64,000 nucleotides of DNA from Panacagrimonas sp052387695 (GTDB lineage: Bacteria > Pseudomonadota > Gammaproteobacteria > Nevskiales > Nevskiaceae), in assembly GCA_052387695.1 (NCBI GenBank), contig JBQTIX010000078.1, forward strand, positions 25,429-89,428, read 5' to 3'. Positions within the stretch are counted from its first letter, which is position 1. Each line of letters opens with the position of its first letter. The notes below the pieces were generated by a model. That model was given only the letters and a program-made list of their open reading frames with translations. It made no database searches and was not told the origin of the DNA. A program made the translations under genes and the position numbers. Below are positions 44,722 to 53,447 of the stretch, piece after piece.

Positions 44722-45573
44722 TCAGCCGTACCGACCGGTGATGTAATCCTCCGTCTGTTTCTTGGAGGGCTTGGTGAACAACTGGTCGGTGTTGCCGTAC
44801 TCGATCAGGTCGCCCACGTACATGAAGGCGGTGTAGTCACTGACCCGCGCCGCCTGCTGCATGTTGTGGGTGACGATGACGATGGTGTACTCCTTCTTCA
44901 GCTCGTTGATCAGTTCCTCGACCTTGAGCGTGGAGATCGGGTCGAGCGCCGAGCAGGGTTCGTCGAGCAGAATGACGTCGGGGTGAATCGCGATGGCGCG
45001 GGCGATCACCAGGCGCTGCTGCTGGCCGCCAGACAGGCCCAGCGCGGAATCGTCGAGCCGATCCTTGGCCTCCTCCCACAAGGCCGCACCCTTGAGCGCC
45101 CACTCCACGGTCTCGTCGAGCACGCGCTTCTTGTTGATACCGGCCAGGCGCAGGCCGTAGGCGACGTTCTCGTAGATCGACTTCGGGAAGGGATTGGGCT
45201 TCTGGAACACCATGCCGACCCGGCGGCGCAGCATGGCGATATCCACGTCGCGATCGAAGATGTTCTTGCCTTCCAGGCGCAACTGGCCGGTGACCCGGCA
45301 GCCGTCGATCAGGTCGTTCATGCGGTTGAAGCAGCGCAGGAGTGTGGACTTTCCGCAGCCGGACGGGCCGATGAAGGCGGTCGCCTTGTTCTTGGCGATC
45401 TTCATGCTCACGCCCTTGAGCGCCTTCTTCTCGCCGTAGAACAAATCGAGGTTATCCACCTCCAGCGCGATGGTCTCATCGGCCAGCGTCCGACGCGTGT
45501 TGGCGCGGTCGCGCTCCATCGCTTCGATGTCGATACTGCGCGACAGCGAGGTTTTTTCCTGTACACCGGTCAT
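44722..45573 (-). CDS. pstB: Phosphate ABC transporter ATP-binding protein
   Basis: This 283-residue ATPase drives high-affinity phosphate import. It has Walker A GPSGCGKST, the Q-loop VFQKPNPFP typical of PstB, signature LSGGQQQR, Walker B VILLDEPCSALDP and the switch histidine in VTHNMQQAA. A 25-30 residue N-terminal extension precedes the conserved ALEVDNLDLFYG. The ATG at 45573 is preferred over an in-frame TTG at 45588, since GGAA lies at the right distance. Confidence 0.96.
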   Translation of the reverse strand: MTGVQEKTSLSRSIDIEAMERDRANTRRTLADETIALEVDNLDLFYGEKKALKGVSMKIAKNKATAFIGPSGCGKSTLLRCFNRMNDLIDGCRVTGQLRLEGKNIFDRDVDIAMLRRRVGMVFQKPNPFPKSIYENVAYGLRLAGINKKRVLDETVEWALKGAALWEEAKDRLDDSALGLSGGQQQRLVIARAIAIHPDVILLDEPCSALDPISTLKVEELINELKKEYTIVIVTHNMQQAARVSDYTAFMYVGDLIEYGNTDQLFTKPSKKQTEDYITGRYG

Positions 45574-45624
45574 GGTTCTGGGTTCCAAGTTCGGGCTCTC
45601 CCACGTTTTTTCGCGTAGGCGAGT

Positions 45625-47355
45625 TTAGTTCTCAAGCGCTTTGTAACGCTCGCGCAGGCGGTTGCGGATGCTGATGGCGGACAGGTTCAGGCCGATGATG
45701 ACCAGCACCAGCAGAAAAGCAGTGGCATACACCAGCGGCCGCGCGGCTTCCACGTTCGGCGACTGGAAACCCACGTCGTAGATGTGGAAACCCAGGTGCA
45801 TGAACTTGCGTTCCAGGTGCAGAAAGGGCGAGTTGCCGTCCAGCGGCAGGCTCGGCGCGAGCTTGACCACGCCGACCAGCATCAGCGGCGCGACTTCACC
45901 GGCGGCGCGAGCGATGGCGAGGATCAGGCCGGTCATCATGGCCGGCGAGGCCATCGGCAGGACCACGCGCCACAGGGTTTCGGCCTTGGTTGCGCCGAGC
46001 GCGAGACTGGCCTCGCGGATCGAACGCGGGATGCGCGCCAGGCCCTCTTCGGTCGCCACGATCACCACCGGTAACGTGAGCAGAGCCAGGGTCAGCGAAG
46101 ACCACAGGATGCCCGGCGTGCCGAAGGTCGGCGAAGGCAGCGCCTCCTGGTACAGCGCCTTGTCGATATTGGCGCCGACGAAGTAGACGAAGAAGCCGAG
46201 GCCGAACATGCCGTAGACGATGGACGGCACGCCGGCGAGGTTGTTGACCGCGATGCGGATGATCTGCGTGACCGTACCCTGCCTGGCGTACTCGCGCAGG
46301 TACAGCGCGGCGAGCACGCCGAAGGGCATGACGATCACCGACATGATCATGACCATCATCACCGTGCCGAAAATGGCGGGGAAGATGCCGCCCTCGGTAT
46401 TGGCTTCGCGCGGCTCGTCGGAGACGAACTCCCAGATTTTCGATCCGAAGAAACCGATCTTGGCAAACAACCCCATCTCGTTGGGCCGGTAGCCGCGCAC
46501 GATCCTGGCCAGCGGCACCTCGAATTCCTTGCCGTCCACCGTCTTCATCACCAGCGCGTCGCGATCGAGTTCTTTCCGGATCGCCGCCAGTTCTTCGCGC
46601 AGCACCTCGTACTTCGCGTCCTCGACCTTGCGCCGCTCCGCCAGCCGTGCGAATTCGCGCGCGTGACTGTCTGGCGTCTTGCCATCGAGTTGCAGGCGCT
46701 TTTCTTCCAGGCGGATCTGCTCGATCGCGTAGTTGATCGTGCCGATCCGTCCCTTCTCGATCGTCTTGATCTTCTCGCGCAACTCATTCGCCCGGTCCTG
46801 CAGCGGCTCGTAAGCGGCCCAGGCTTCCGGACCGCTGGCGGCGATCTGCCCGTCGGTCTTCACCGCATCGAGAAAGCCATGAAAATTCCCCCACTCCACG
46901 CGCTCCAGAACGGTCACGTCCTCGGGATAGCTGCGCTCCAGCAACCAGTCCGCGAGCACCGGGCGGAAGTCCGCACCCAGCAGATCGCGGTTGGCCACTT
47001 TCAGCAGCAGCCGCTCGTAGAACGGCTGCGATTCGTCCACCTTGAGGCCGGCATTCTTGAGGCGCGCGCTGGTCACTTCTTCCGTGCTGCGGATTTCGGC
47101 CAGCACGGCCTGCGCCGTGCCGCCCGGTTCGGTGTACACCGCCTTGACCACGTCGGCCGGCCAGAAATGTGGCAGCCCGCGCGCCGCGGTCAGGAACAGC
47201 AGCGACAAGGTGATGATGAAGGCCACCGAAATCGCGGCCGCGGTGACCCACACATAAGGCGCGCCGGACTTGATGTAGGCGCGCACGCCCTCGGTGTTGC
47301 CCACGACCAGGGTCTTGGGCATCGCGGCAGCAATTTCTTCGGCGGCGGTACTCAT
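45625..47355 (-). CDS. pstA: Phosphate ABC transporter permease PstA, long form
   Basis: This permease is about 576 residues, roughly twice the E. coli PstA. After a first transmembrane helix (about 44-68), a 250-residue charged insert lies on the periplasmic side with a predicted coiled coil (RANELREKIKTIEKG, LAERRKVEDAKYEVLREEL). The usual permease core follows, with about five helices and the EAA-loop-like segment SIREASLALGATKAETLWRVVLP. Long PstA forms are known in Pseudomonas and relatives. The ATG at 47355 straddles the end of an inserted inverted-repeat element; the sequence upstream in frame belongs to that element. Confidence 0.92.
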   Translation of the reverse strand: MSTAAEEIAAAMPKTLVVGNTEGVRAYIKSGAPYVWVTAAAISVAFIITLSLLFLTAARGLPHFWPADVVKAVYTEPGGTAQAVLAEIRSTEEVTSARLKNAGLKVDESQPFYERLLLKVANRDLLGADFRPVLADWLLERSYPEDVTVLERVEWGNFHGFLDAVKTDGQIAASGPEAWAAYEPLQDRANELREKIKTIEKGRIGTINYAIEQIRLEEKRLQLDGKTPDSHAREFARLAERRKVEDAKYEVLREELAAIRKELDRDALVMKTVDGKEFEVPLARIVRGYRPNEMGLFAKIGFFGSKIWEFVSDEPREANTEGGIFPAIFGTVMMVMIMSVIVMPFGVLAALYLREYARQGTVTQIIRIAVNNLAGVPSIVYGMFGLGFFVYFVGANIDKALYQEALPSPTFGTPGILWSSLTLALLTLPVVIVATEEGLARIPRSIREASLALGATKAETLWRVVLPMASPAMMTGLILAIARAAGEVAPLMLVGVVKLAPSLPLDGNSPFLHLERKFMHLGFHIYDVGFQSPNVEAARPLVYATAFLLVLVIIGLNLSAISIRNRLRERYKALEN

Positions 47356-47623
47356 GAACCTGTTTTCATATCTGGCGCGCCCGCGTGGCAGTCCCATTTT
47401 TCGTCAGGCGAGGCGCGACCGACGAAGTTTGGTGATTCCAAATGAGGAGGGAGCAACGAAGCATGGCGAAAAATGGGGCGCCACCCGGAGGGACGGGGCC
47501 GTTTTCGCGCATCGACTGCGTCAGTCGTCGCTCAGGTACGTCGAGTACCCCTCGCTCCTCCTTCCTTGCGCTGCGCGAAAACGACCTCCGTCGCGGGCAC
47601 GCCAGATATGAAAACAGGTTCAT
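47354..47623. repeat. 270-bp inverted-repeat element filling the pstC-pstA gap
   Basis: The two ends are 32-bp inverted repeats with one mismatch; each starts ATGAACCTGTTTTCATATCT and continues GGCG, then GCCCGCG. The left arm is 47354-47385, the right arm 47592-47623. The interior is GC-rich with direct and inverted short repeats (ATTTTTCG and CGAAAAAT) but no credible gene. The right arm includes the pstC stop codon, and the left arm supplies the first two bases of the pstA start codon and its CAGG ribosome site. No transposase is present, so this is a MITE-like or REP-like element. Confidence 0.85.
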
Positions 47624-49893
47624 AGGTTGCTGTACTTTTTGCGCAGGCTGCTGCGTACGACTTCCGCGAGCGTGTTGAAGAAGAAGGTGAAGACGAACAA
47701 CACCAGGCCCGCCAGGAACAGCAGGCGGAAGTGCGTGCTGCCGACTTCGGACTCCGGCATCTCCACCGCGACGTTCGCCGCCAGGGTGCGCATGCCGGTG
47801 AACAGGCTGAGATCCATCACCGCCGTGTTGCCGGTGGCCATCAGCACGATCATGGTCTCACCCACCGCCCGGCCCAGTCCGATCATCACCGCCGAAAAGA
47901 TACCGGGGCTGGCGGTGGGCAGAACCACGCCGATCAGGGTTTGCCAAGGCGTGGCGCCCAGCGCCATCGAGCCCAGCGACAGATGCTTGGGCACCGAGAA
48001 GATCGCATCCTCGGCAATGGAGAAAATCACGGGAATGACCGCGATGCCCATCGCGATTCCCACCACCAGCGAATTGCGCTGGATGTAGGTGATGCCGAGA
48101 CTCTGATCCATCCAGGTCTGCATATTGCCGCCGAAGAACAGCGCCTCGACCGGATGCGCCGCGGTGAAGCACAGCCACACCACGAAGGCGATCACCGGGA
48201 TCAGCAGCGCCGCCTCCCAGCCCGCCGGCACGCGCAGCCTGACCGCCCGCGGCATGCGCATCCAGAAGTAGCCGAAGATCGGGATCGATAGAGGCAATAA
48301 CAACAGGGCCAGAAACACACCGGGCAGATTGGTCTCGACGAACGGAGCCAGCCACAGGCCGGCCAGAAAGCCGAGGATCACCGAGGGCAGCGCAGCCAGG
48401 ATCTCCACCGCCGGCTTGACCACCTGGCGCATCTCCGGCGACATGAAATTGGCCGTGAAGATCGCGCCGAGCACCGCGATGGGGATGGCGAAGATCATGG
48501 CGTAGAACGCGCCCTTGACCGTGCCCAGGGCCAGCGGCGTGAGGCTGAACTTGGGTTCGAAATCCGACGAGGCCGACGACGACTGCCACAGGAACTTCGG
48601 CTCGTCGTAACTCTCGTACCAGACCCGTCCCCACAGCGCCGAGAACGACACTTCCGGATGCTCGTTCTCCACGTCCGACACACTGATCTGGCCGTCGCTG
48701 GACAGGGCGAGCATGACCTTGGCGCGCGGATTGAACGTGACCCGCTCGACCGGCTTGTCGAAGGCCTGCGACTCGTGCACCCGAGCGCCGGAGGTGGCGT
48801 AGAACATGCTGATCCGGCCGGACTCGTCGCCGACCACGAAACCGCGCCGGCGCAGTTCCGGCCCGAGCGCCGTGACCTTGGTGCCCTCGTGCACCTTGAA
48901 GTCGCGTACCTTGGCCAGATACCACTGGCCCTCGCCGCCGCGACGCGCCGGGAACCACTGGCTCACGCGGCCGTCCGACTGCGCGACCACGATGGAGATG
49001 CCGCCAGCCAGGTACTTGGCCTCGGTGATGCTGGCGCCTACTTTCTGCACCTCGACCAGTTCCGGCGGCGCACCGTTCTTGAGCCGGTAGAACCCGATCT
49101 GCCCGCCCTCCCGGTCGATCACATACAGCCAGTTCAGCAGCGGTTCCAGCAGCAGCACGTCCGGCTTCACCGCCGGCATGAAACCGATCAGCGGCGATTC
49201 GGTGACCGTCGCATCGCCGAATAGCGATGCGGTCTGCTCGAACTGCTTGATATGCACCTGTCCGCTGGCGTCCGCGCCGACCAGCATCAGGCGATCGCCC
49301 TCGTCGCGCGCGGCGAAGGCCGTAGCCGGTCCCGTCAGGAAGGCCAGCGGCGCCTCGCCCCTGGGATAGTTCACCTGCGGGGTGATCAGGCGCTTGTCGT
49401 CGGGATAGGTGATGACGTAGCTGTGATTGAACACCAGCACCGAGCCATCGCTGAGCGTCCCCGCCAGCAGGCCGCGTTCGGCAGCCAGCGACGCCACCCC
49501 GGCGAGGGTCCGGCCCTCGCCCAGCGGGAGCTGCACGGTGGTCCCGGCCTTGCCGCTGTGCAGATCGAAGAAGCTGACCTGACCGGAATCCGACACCCGC
49601 ATGCCGATCTCGCCCTGCTCCTCGGCCGCCAGATAGAAGGTGCGGCCGGCGTCTCCGGGCAGCGCGAAGGTCTTGCGCGTCTCCACGTGGGCACCCGAGA
49701 ACAGCGGCATCACCTCGGTCAGCAGGTAGACGAAGATCAGCAGCAAGGCCGCGATCACGCCGAGCCCCCCGATCAGCACCACATAACGCGCAAGCCGGTC
49801 CTTGATGTAGCGCGGCTGGAAACCCGCGCGGCCCGCCGAGATGGAACGCGGGAGGTCGGCGACCGGGGAGACTGCGGATGGGGCTTCGCTCAT
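47620..49893 (-). CDS. pstC: Phosphate ABC transporter permease PstC, long form
   Basis: This 757-residue permease subunit is much longer than the 320-residue E. coli PstC. It has a first transmembrane helix (about 38-62), then a periplasmic region of about 380 residues with a beta-propeller-like pattern (LLAGTLSDGSVLVFNHSYV, ILDREGG-like strands), and a C-terminal permease core with about six helices. The core shows the PstC motifs AALPSVILGFLAGLWLAPF and MALGATPWQTLIGVVLPTASPGIFSAVMIGLGRAVGETM, the latter given here in parts (LGATPWQTLIGVVLPTA; GRAVGETM). Long PstC forms also occur in Pseudomonas. It pairs with the long PstA. Confidence 0.92.
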   Translation of the reverse strand: MSEAPSAVSPVADLPRSISAGRAGFQPRYIKDRLARYVVLIGGLGVIAALLLIFVYLLTEVMPLFSGAHVETRKTFALPGDAGRTFYLAAEEQGEIGMRVSDSGQVSFFDLHSGKAGTTVQLPLGEGRTLAGVASLAAERGLLAGTLSDGSVLVFNHSYVITYPDDKRLITPQVNYPRGEAPLAFLTGPATAFAARDEGDRLMLVGADASGQVHIKQFEQTASLFGDATVTESPLIGFMPAVKPDVLLLEPLLNWLYVIDREGGQIGFYRLKNGAPPELVEVQKVGASITEAKYLAGGISIVVAQSDGRVSQWFPARRGGEGQWYLAKVRDFKVHEGTKVTALGPELRRRGFVVGDESGRISMFYATSGARVHESQAFDKPVERVTFNPRAKVMLALSSDGQISVSDVENEHPEVSFSALWGRVWYESYDEPKFLWQSSSASSDFEPKFSLTPLALGTVKGAFYAMIFAIPIAVLGAIFTANFMSPEMRQVVKPAVEILAALPSVILGFLAGLWLAPFVETNLPGVFLALLLLPLSIPIFGYFWMRMPRAVRLRVPAGWEAALLIPVIAFVVWLCFTAAHPVEALFFGGNMQTWMDQSLGITYIQRNSLVVGIAMGIAVIPVIFSIAEDAIFSVPKHLSLGSMALGATPWQTLIGVVLPTASPGIFSAVMIGLGRAVGETMIVLMATGNTAVMDLSLFTGMRTLAANVAVEMPESEVGSTHFRLLFLAGLVLFVFTFFFNTLAEVVRSSLRKKYSNL

Positions 49894-49962
49894 GGCCAGC
49901 CTATTGTGAGGACGGATTGTGACGAACGGGCGTCAGCGGACCTCGCTGATGTCACCTCTCCA

Positions 49963-50009
49963 TTTTGCACAGCGACGCTGCAATCCACCGCCAGCGTCGC
50001 TATGCAAAA
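49963..50009 (-). promoter_or_regulatory. Second hairpin in the porin-pstC gap, sharing the terminator T tract
   Basis: TTTTGCACAGCGACGCTG (49963-49980) and CAGCGTCGCTATGCAAAA (49992-50009) pair over 18 bp with one mismatch and an 11-base loop. On the minus strand its first arm begins with the T run of the porin terminator, so the two hairpins overlap by four bases and may compete. It may tune read-through into pstC. Confidence 0.5.
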
Positions 50010-50038
50010 AAGTCCCGGCGCAGACGCTGAGCCGGGAC
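50006..50038 (-). terminator. Rho-independent terminator after the porin gene
   Basis: On the minus strand GTCCCGGC (50038-50031) and GCCGGGAC (50019-50012) form an 8-bp GC-rich stem with an 11-base loop, followed by TTTTTT (50011-50006). This is a textbook intrinsic terminator 12 bp after the porin stop and would make pstS-porin a strongly expressed unit partly separated from pstC. Confidence 0.85.
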
Positions 50039-50050
50039 CGCAGCACTATG

Positions 50051-51235
50051 TCAGAAACCGAACTGCACCCGCGTGGTGATGACATCGCCGGAGATTTCCT
50101 CGGCTCCGTCGGCCTCGTTGTCGCCGGTGATGTACTCGAACATCATCCGCACGTTGGGGTTGACGTACCAGTTGAGCCCGGCAACGAGTTGCGAGACTTC
50201 ACGCTCGGTGATGTCGTCGCCCTGATTCTCGATAAAGTCGTAGCGCAGCTTGGCTTCCCAGGCGCCGGCTGCGCCGTTGGGCTTGGGGGATTTGAACACA
50301 CCCTTCTTGATGTCGTAAGGCCTGCTCTCGCCGGTAATCAGGTAGCTGAGCTGGACGTAGTAAGTGTCCACATCCACATCGTCGGCTTCTTGCTGCGAAA
50401 ACGTCGCGGCGGCGTACTCGCCCTGGGCATAAAACGGACCGGCCTTACCCGCGAGCTCGACTCCATACGTGGTCTGCTCGTCGGTGGTGCTTGTGCTCAG
50501 GCTCTGGCTGGGACCGCTGCGGCCAACGAAGCGCACGCTCGATGCACCGACCGTCTTGCCATTGGTCGGGTTGTCGAGGCTGGCGGTGAGGCCGATATGG
50601 AACAGGCTGGTGTCGCTCTTCACCGGCGCGAAATAAACCCGGCCCGATCCGCCCATACCGTCTGTTTCGTTATCGGTGTCCGAGCCGTTGCGCAGGTTAT
50701 AGCCAGCCAGACCCCAGCCCCAGCTTTCACCCGCGCCGTCGAAAAACAGTCCGGTCAGATATTGGCGGCTGCCGTAAATCGAGGTGGCGGTGGCGAACGG
50801 CCGCTCCATGAACGTGATTTCATTGGAACTGGTCAGTTCTTCCATGCCGCGATACGGCTTTGCCTGGCCGATGCGGACGTTTGCCGGTCCGAGCTTGGTG
50901 CCGATCCACATCTCCCGAAAGCCACTGCCCTCGATCTCGCTCTGGCCGGCAAAGTCGTTCTCGAACTTGTAGGTCCAGCCGTAGGCCTTGCCCTCGAGCG
51001 TCAGGCGCGCGCGGCGGAAAAAGATGTCGGTGGACTGATCGCCGATGCCGTCCACATCGTCGTCATCCTCCACAAAGATGTTGCTGTCGAGATGAATGCG
51101 GCCGCCGACCTTGGCTTCGAAACGGCCGTCGTCGGTCTTGATGGTGATGCCGCCCTTGGTTTCAGCCAGATCGGCCAGGGCCGGGCCGGATACGGCGAAC
51201 AGTGCCGCAGCGGCGGCGATGACAGTCTTCTTCAT
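50051..51235 (-). CDS. Phosphate-selective porin (OprO/OprP type)
   Basis: This 394-residue outer membrane porin has a signal peptide (MKKTVIAAAAALFAVSGPALA) and then an amphipathic strand pattern of a 16-stranded barrel. The opening GGITIKTDDGRFEAKVGGRIHLD and FFRRARLTLEGKAYGWTYKFENDFA match OprP-type porins, and it ends in phenylalanine (TTRVQFGF) as barrel proteins do. It would pass phosphate to the periplasmic PstS. It lies between pstS and pstC, so it is likely regulated by phosphate. The ATG at 51235 follows GGGAG. Confidence 0.9.
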   Translation of the reverse strand: MKKTVIAAAAALFAVSGPALADLAETKGGITIKTDDGRFEAKVGGRIHLDSNIFVEDDDDVDGIGDQSTDIFFRRARLTLEGKAYGWTYKFENDFAGQSEIEGSGFREMWIGTKLGPANVRIGQAKPYRGMEELTSSNEITFMERPFATATSIYGSRQYLTGLFFDGAGESWGWGLAGYNLRNGSDTDNETDGMGGSGRVYFAPVKSDTSLFHIGLTASLDNPTNGKTVGASSVRFVGRSGPSQSLSTSTTDEQTTYGVELAGKAGPFYAQGEYAAATFSQQEADDVDVDTYYVQLSYLITGESRPYDIKKGVFKSPKPNGAAGAWEAKLRYDFIENQGDDITEREVSQLVAGLNWYVNPNVRMMFEYITGDNEADGAEEISGDVITTRVQFGF

Positions 51236-51267
51236 GGGTTTCTCCCGAAAGGTACTTCTTGATTGAA

Positions 51268-51297
51268 GCGGCCGGCGACTCCATCTCTGCCGGCCGC
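51268..51297 (-). terminator. GC-rich hairpin between pstS and the porin gene
   Basis: GCGGCCGGC and GCCGGCCGC form a perfect 9-bp stem with a 12-base loop. No T run follows on the minus strand, so it is more likely an mRNA-stability or partial-attenuation hairpin that lets pstS be made in excess over the downstream genes. Confidence 0.55.
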
Positions 51298-51326
51298 CAT
51301 GAGCGTTCCGCTTGCGTATGAGTCGC

Positions 51327-52295
51327 TTACTGAACCTTGGCCAGTTCCTTGGCAGCAAGCGCCGCGGGGACGGGGATGTAACCGTCCTTCTCCACCACCT
51401 GCTGACCCTGCTTCGAAAGCACCATCTTGAGGAATTCGGCCTCCATCGGACCGATCGGCTTGTTAGGTGCCTTGTTGACGTAGACGTAGAGCACACGGGC
51501 CAGCGGGTACTTGCCGGAAACCGCGTTCTCGGGTGTCGCCGCCTCGAGCTCGCCGCCGTCCGTCTTCGACAGGGGCACCGCGCGCACGCCCGAGGTCACG
51601 TAGCCGATGCCGGAGTAGCCGATGGAATCCAGGCCGCTGGAGATCGACTGCACCACCGAGGCCGAGCCGGGCTGCTCGTTGACCGTGCTCTTGAAGTCGC
51701 CCTTGCAAAGCGCGTGCTCCTTGAAATAGCCATAGGTGCCGGATACCGAGTTACGGCCGTAGAGTTGGACCGGCTTGCTCACCCAGTCGCCGGTGAGGCC
51801 GATGTCGCCCCAGCGGGTGGCATCCTTGGCCGCACCGCACTTGCGCGTGGCGGAAAAGATCGCGTCCACCTGCGGCAGCGACAGGCCCTTGATCGGGTTG
51901 TCCTTGTTCACGAACACCGCGAGCGCGTCTATGGCCACGCCGATGGGCGTCGGCTTGTAGCCGTACTTCTGCTCGAAAGCCTGGATTTCCTGGTCCTTCA
52001 TGGTGCGCGACATCGGGCCGAAGTTGGCGGTGCCCTCGGTCAGCGCTGGCGGTGCAGTCGAGGAACCGGCGCCCTGGATCTGGATGTTGACGTTGGGATA
52101 CAGACGCTTGAACTCCTCCGCCCACAGGGTCATCAGGTTGTTGAGCGTGTCGGAACCGACACTGCTGAAATTGCCGGAGACGCCGGAAGCCGCCTTGTAT
52201 TCAGGCAGACCCTCGTCCACCGCAGCACCGACCGTGGTCGTGATCAGCGCCGCAGCCGCGACGCCGAGCGCTCTGGCAACCGTCTTCAGTTTCAT
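51327..52295 (-). CDS. pstS: Phosphate-binding periplasmic protein PstS
   Basis: This 322-residue binding protein captures phosphate for PstCAB. It has a signal peptide (residues 1-24, ending VGA), phosphate-contact loops SSVGSDTLNNL and GAGSSTAPPALTEG, the FGPMSRTM segment, and the NSVSGTYGYF loop. The sequence is of the PstS type typical of Pseudomonas and relatives, not the lipoprotein form. The ATG at 52295 follows GAGGT. It is first in the operon, with a candidate Pho box 74 bp upstream. Confidence 0.95.
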   Translation of the reverse strand: MKLKTVARALGVAAAALITTTVGAAVDEGLPEYKAASGVSGNFSSVGSDTLNNLMTLWAEEFKRLYPNVNIQIQGAGSSTAPPALTEGTANFGPMSRTMKDQEIQAFEQKYGYKPTPIGVAIDALAVFVNKDNPIKGLSLPQVDAIFSATRKCGAAKDATRWGDIGLTGDWVSKPVQLYGRNSVSGTYGYFKEHALCKGDFKSTVNEQPGSASVVQSISSGLDSIGYSGIGYVTSGVRAVPLSKTDGGELEAATPENAVSGKYPLARVLYVYVNKAPNKPIGPMEAEFLKMVLSKQGQQVVEKDGYIPVPAALAAKELAKVQ

Positions 52296-52368
52296 GCTTT
52301 GACCTCTATCGTTCTTTAAAAGGGGTGTCCCACTGCCGCACATCCTGCTTGGCGACCGGGAATAGCCT

Positions 52369-52397
52369 ATGAACGATTTGTTGCGACTCCGTGACAG
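52369..52397 (-). promoter_or_regulatory. Candidate Pho box upstream of pstS
   Basis: On the minus strand the half-sites CTGTCAC, TCGCAAC and CGTTCAT are spaced exactly 11 bp apart, as in PhoB-binding repeats with consensus CTGTCAT. The first matches six of seven bases, the third five of seven, and the middle one is weak. CTATTC a few bases on may be the -10 box. This fits induction of the pst operon by phosphate starvation. Confidence 0.6.
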
Positions 52398-52553
52398 GCG
52401 CCTGCGGCTTCGAGTCGGCCCGGGATCGCGGGCAAGTTGTCGCGTGATCCTCGTTTGGTGGAAGCGGGCCATACCCGCGACAGACCCGTGCGGAGGTTCC
52501 TCAAGGAATTGGAACCTGGGCGCGATCTTCGAGCCCGCAGATGCGAGATCGCG

Positions 52554-53417
52554 TCAGCGCAGCGACCCGGAGAAGTGCTCCTTGTCCGAGGTCTGTGACA
52601 GCAGCGCGAAGCCGGTCACGCCCCCGCCGTCCGTGCAGAACCGGAGCGACACCTTGGCCGGCAGCAGCAGCGGCTGCTTGAACTGCACCGTCAGCCGCGT
52701 CGCGGCACGGCCCCGGGCCGACTCGACCAGCGCCGCAGCCCTGGCGACCGACCACATGCCGTGGGCAATGGCGCGCGGAAAGCCGAACAACCTGGCGCTG
52801 AGCGCGCCCAGGTGGATGGGGTTGAAATCCCCGCCGATGGGGGCATAGCGCCGGCCCATGTCGGCGGGCACCTCGAAACTGCGGTATTCCGCGAGGCCGG
52901 CGCGCGAAGCCGCGGGCTTCGATTTCATCAGGTAGGGCCCGCCCTCGGTCTTCTGTCGATACAGAAGGGTCATCAGCGAGCGGTATGCCGCCTGCCCGTC
53001 GGTATCGGTGTACTCGGTGAGGATGTCGAACTCGTAGCCCTGGTGCGTGCGGCGCCCGTCCAGCAGCGCCGCGCGCACGTCGTAGGCCCCGTCCGCGGGC
53101 ATCGGAGCCAGCCTCTCGAAGCTGTTGCGCAGGTGGACGAGGCCCATCAGCGGGATCGGGAATTCAGCTTGCAGCATCAACCACAGGTGTAGCGGCGCGG
53201 CCTGCACCTGCGGAAAGCTGATCGGCAGATCTTCGCGGGTCTCGAAGCCACAGATCGAGCGATAGGCTTCGAGCCGGATCGAGGAGGCCTGCACCGCGGC
53301 CACGCTCACTTCAAGCTTCGGGATCCGGATGTTCTTGCCCGGCTTGCGTCGGGTGGTACCGAGCGCGCGCACGTACAGGCCAGCGGCACCGGGAAGCATC
53401 GGCAGGGTCGGGTTCAT
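52554..53417 (-). CDS. MaoC-like hotdog-fold acyl dehydratase
   Basis: This 287-residue protein has two hotdog-fold halves. The C-terminal half has the hydratase signature GGDFNPIHLGALSARLFGFPR followed by AIAHGMW, with the catalytic aspartate and histidine in place. The N-terminal half lacks it, as in double-hotdog MaoC proteins. It should hydrate or dehydrate an enoyl-acyl thioester, probably in lipid metabolism; the acyl carrier is unknown. It lies 30 bp downstream of ccmI on the same strand and may be read from the ccm operon, although the functions are unrelated. Confidence 0.85.
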   Translation of the reverse strand: MNPTLPMLPGAAGLYVRALGTTRRKPGKNIRIPKLEVSVAAVQASSIRLEAYRSICGFETREDLPISFPQVQAAPLHLWLMLQAEFPIPLMGLVHLRNSFERLAPMPADGAYDVRAALLDGRRTHQGYEFDILTEYTDTDGQAAYRSLMTLLYRQKTEGGPYLMKSKPAASRAGLAEYRSFEVPADMGRRYAPIGGDFNPIHLGALSARLFGFPRAIAHGMWSVARAAALVESARGRAATRLTVQFKQPLLLPAKVSLRFCTDGGGVTGFALLSQTSDKEHFSGSLR

Positions 53418-53447
53418 CGGCCAGGAACGGTGACGGCAAGGGGCCGC

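Noticed and set aside
47366..47678. Short frames on both strands inside the pstC-pstA element
   Set aside because: They lie within an inverted-repeat element, have arginine/serine-rich composition, and lack ribosome sites or homology; no transposase motif is seen.
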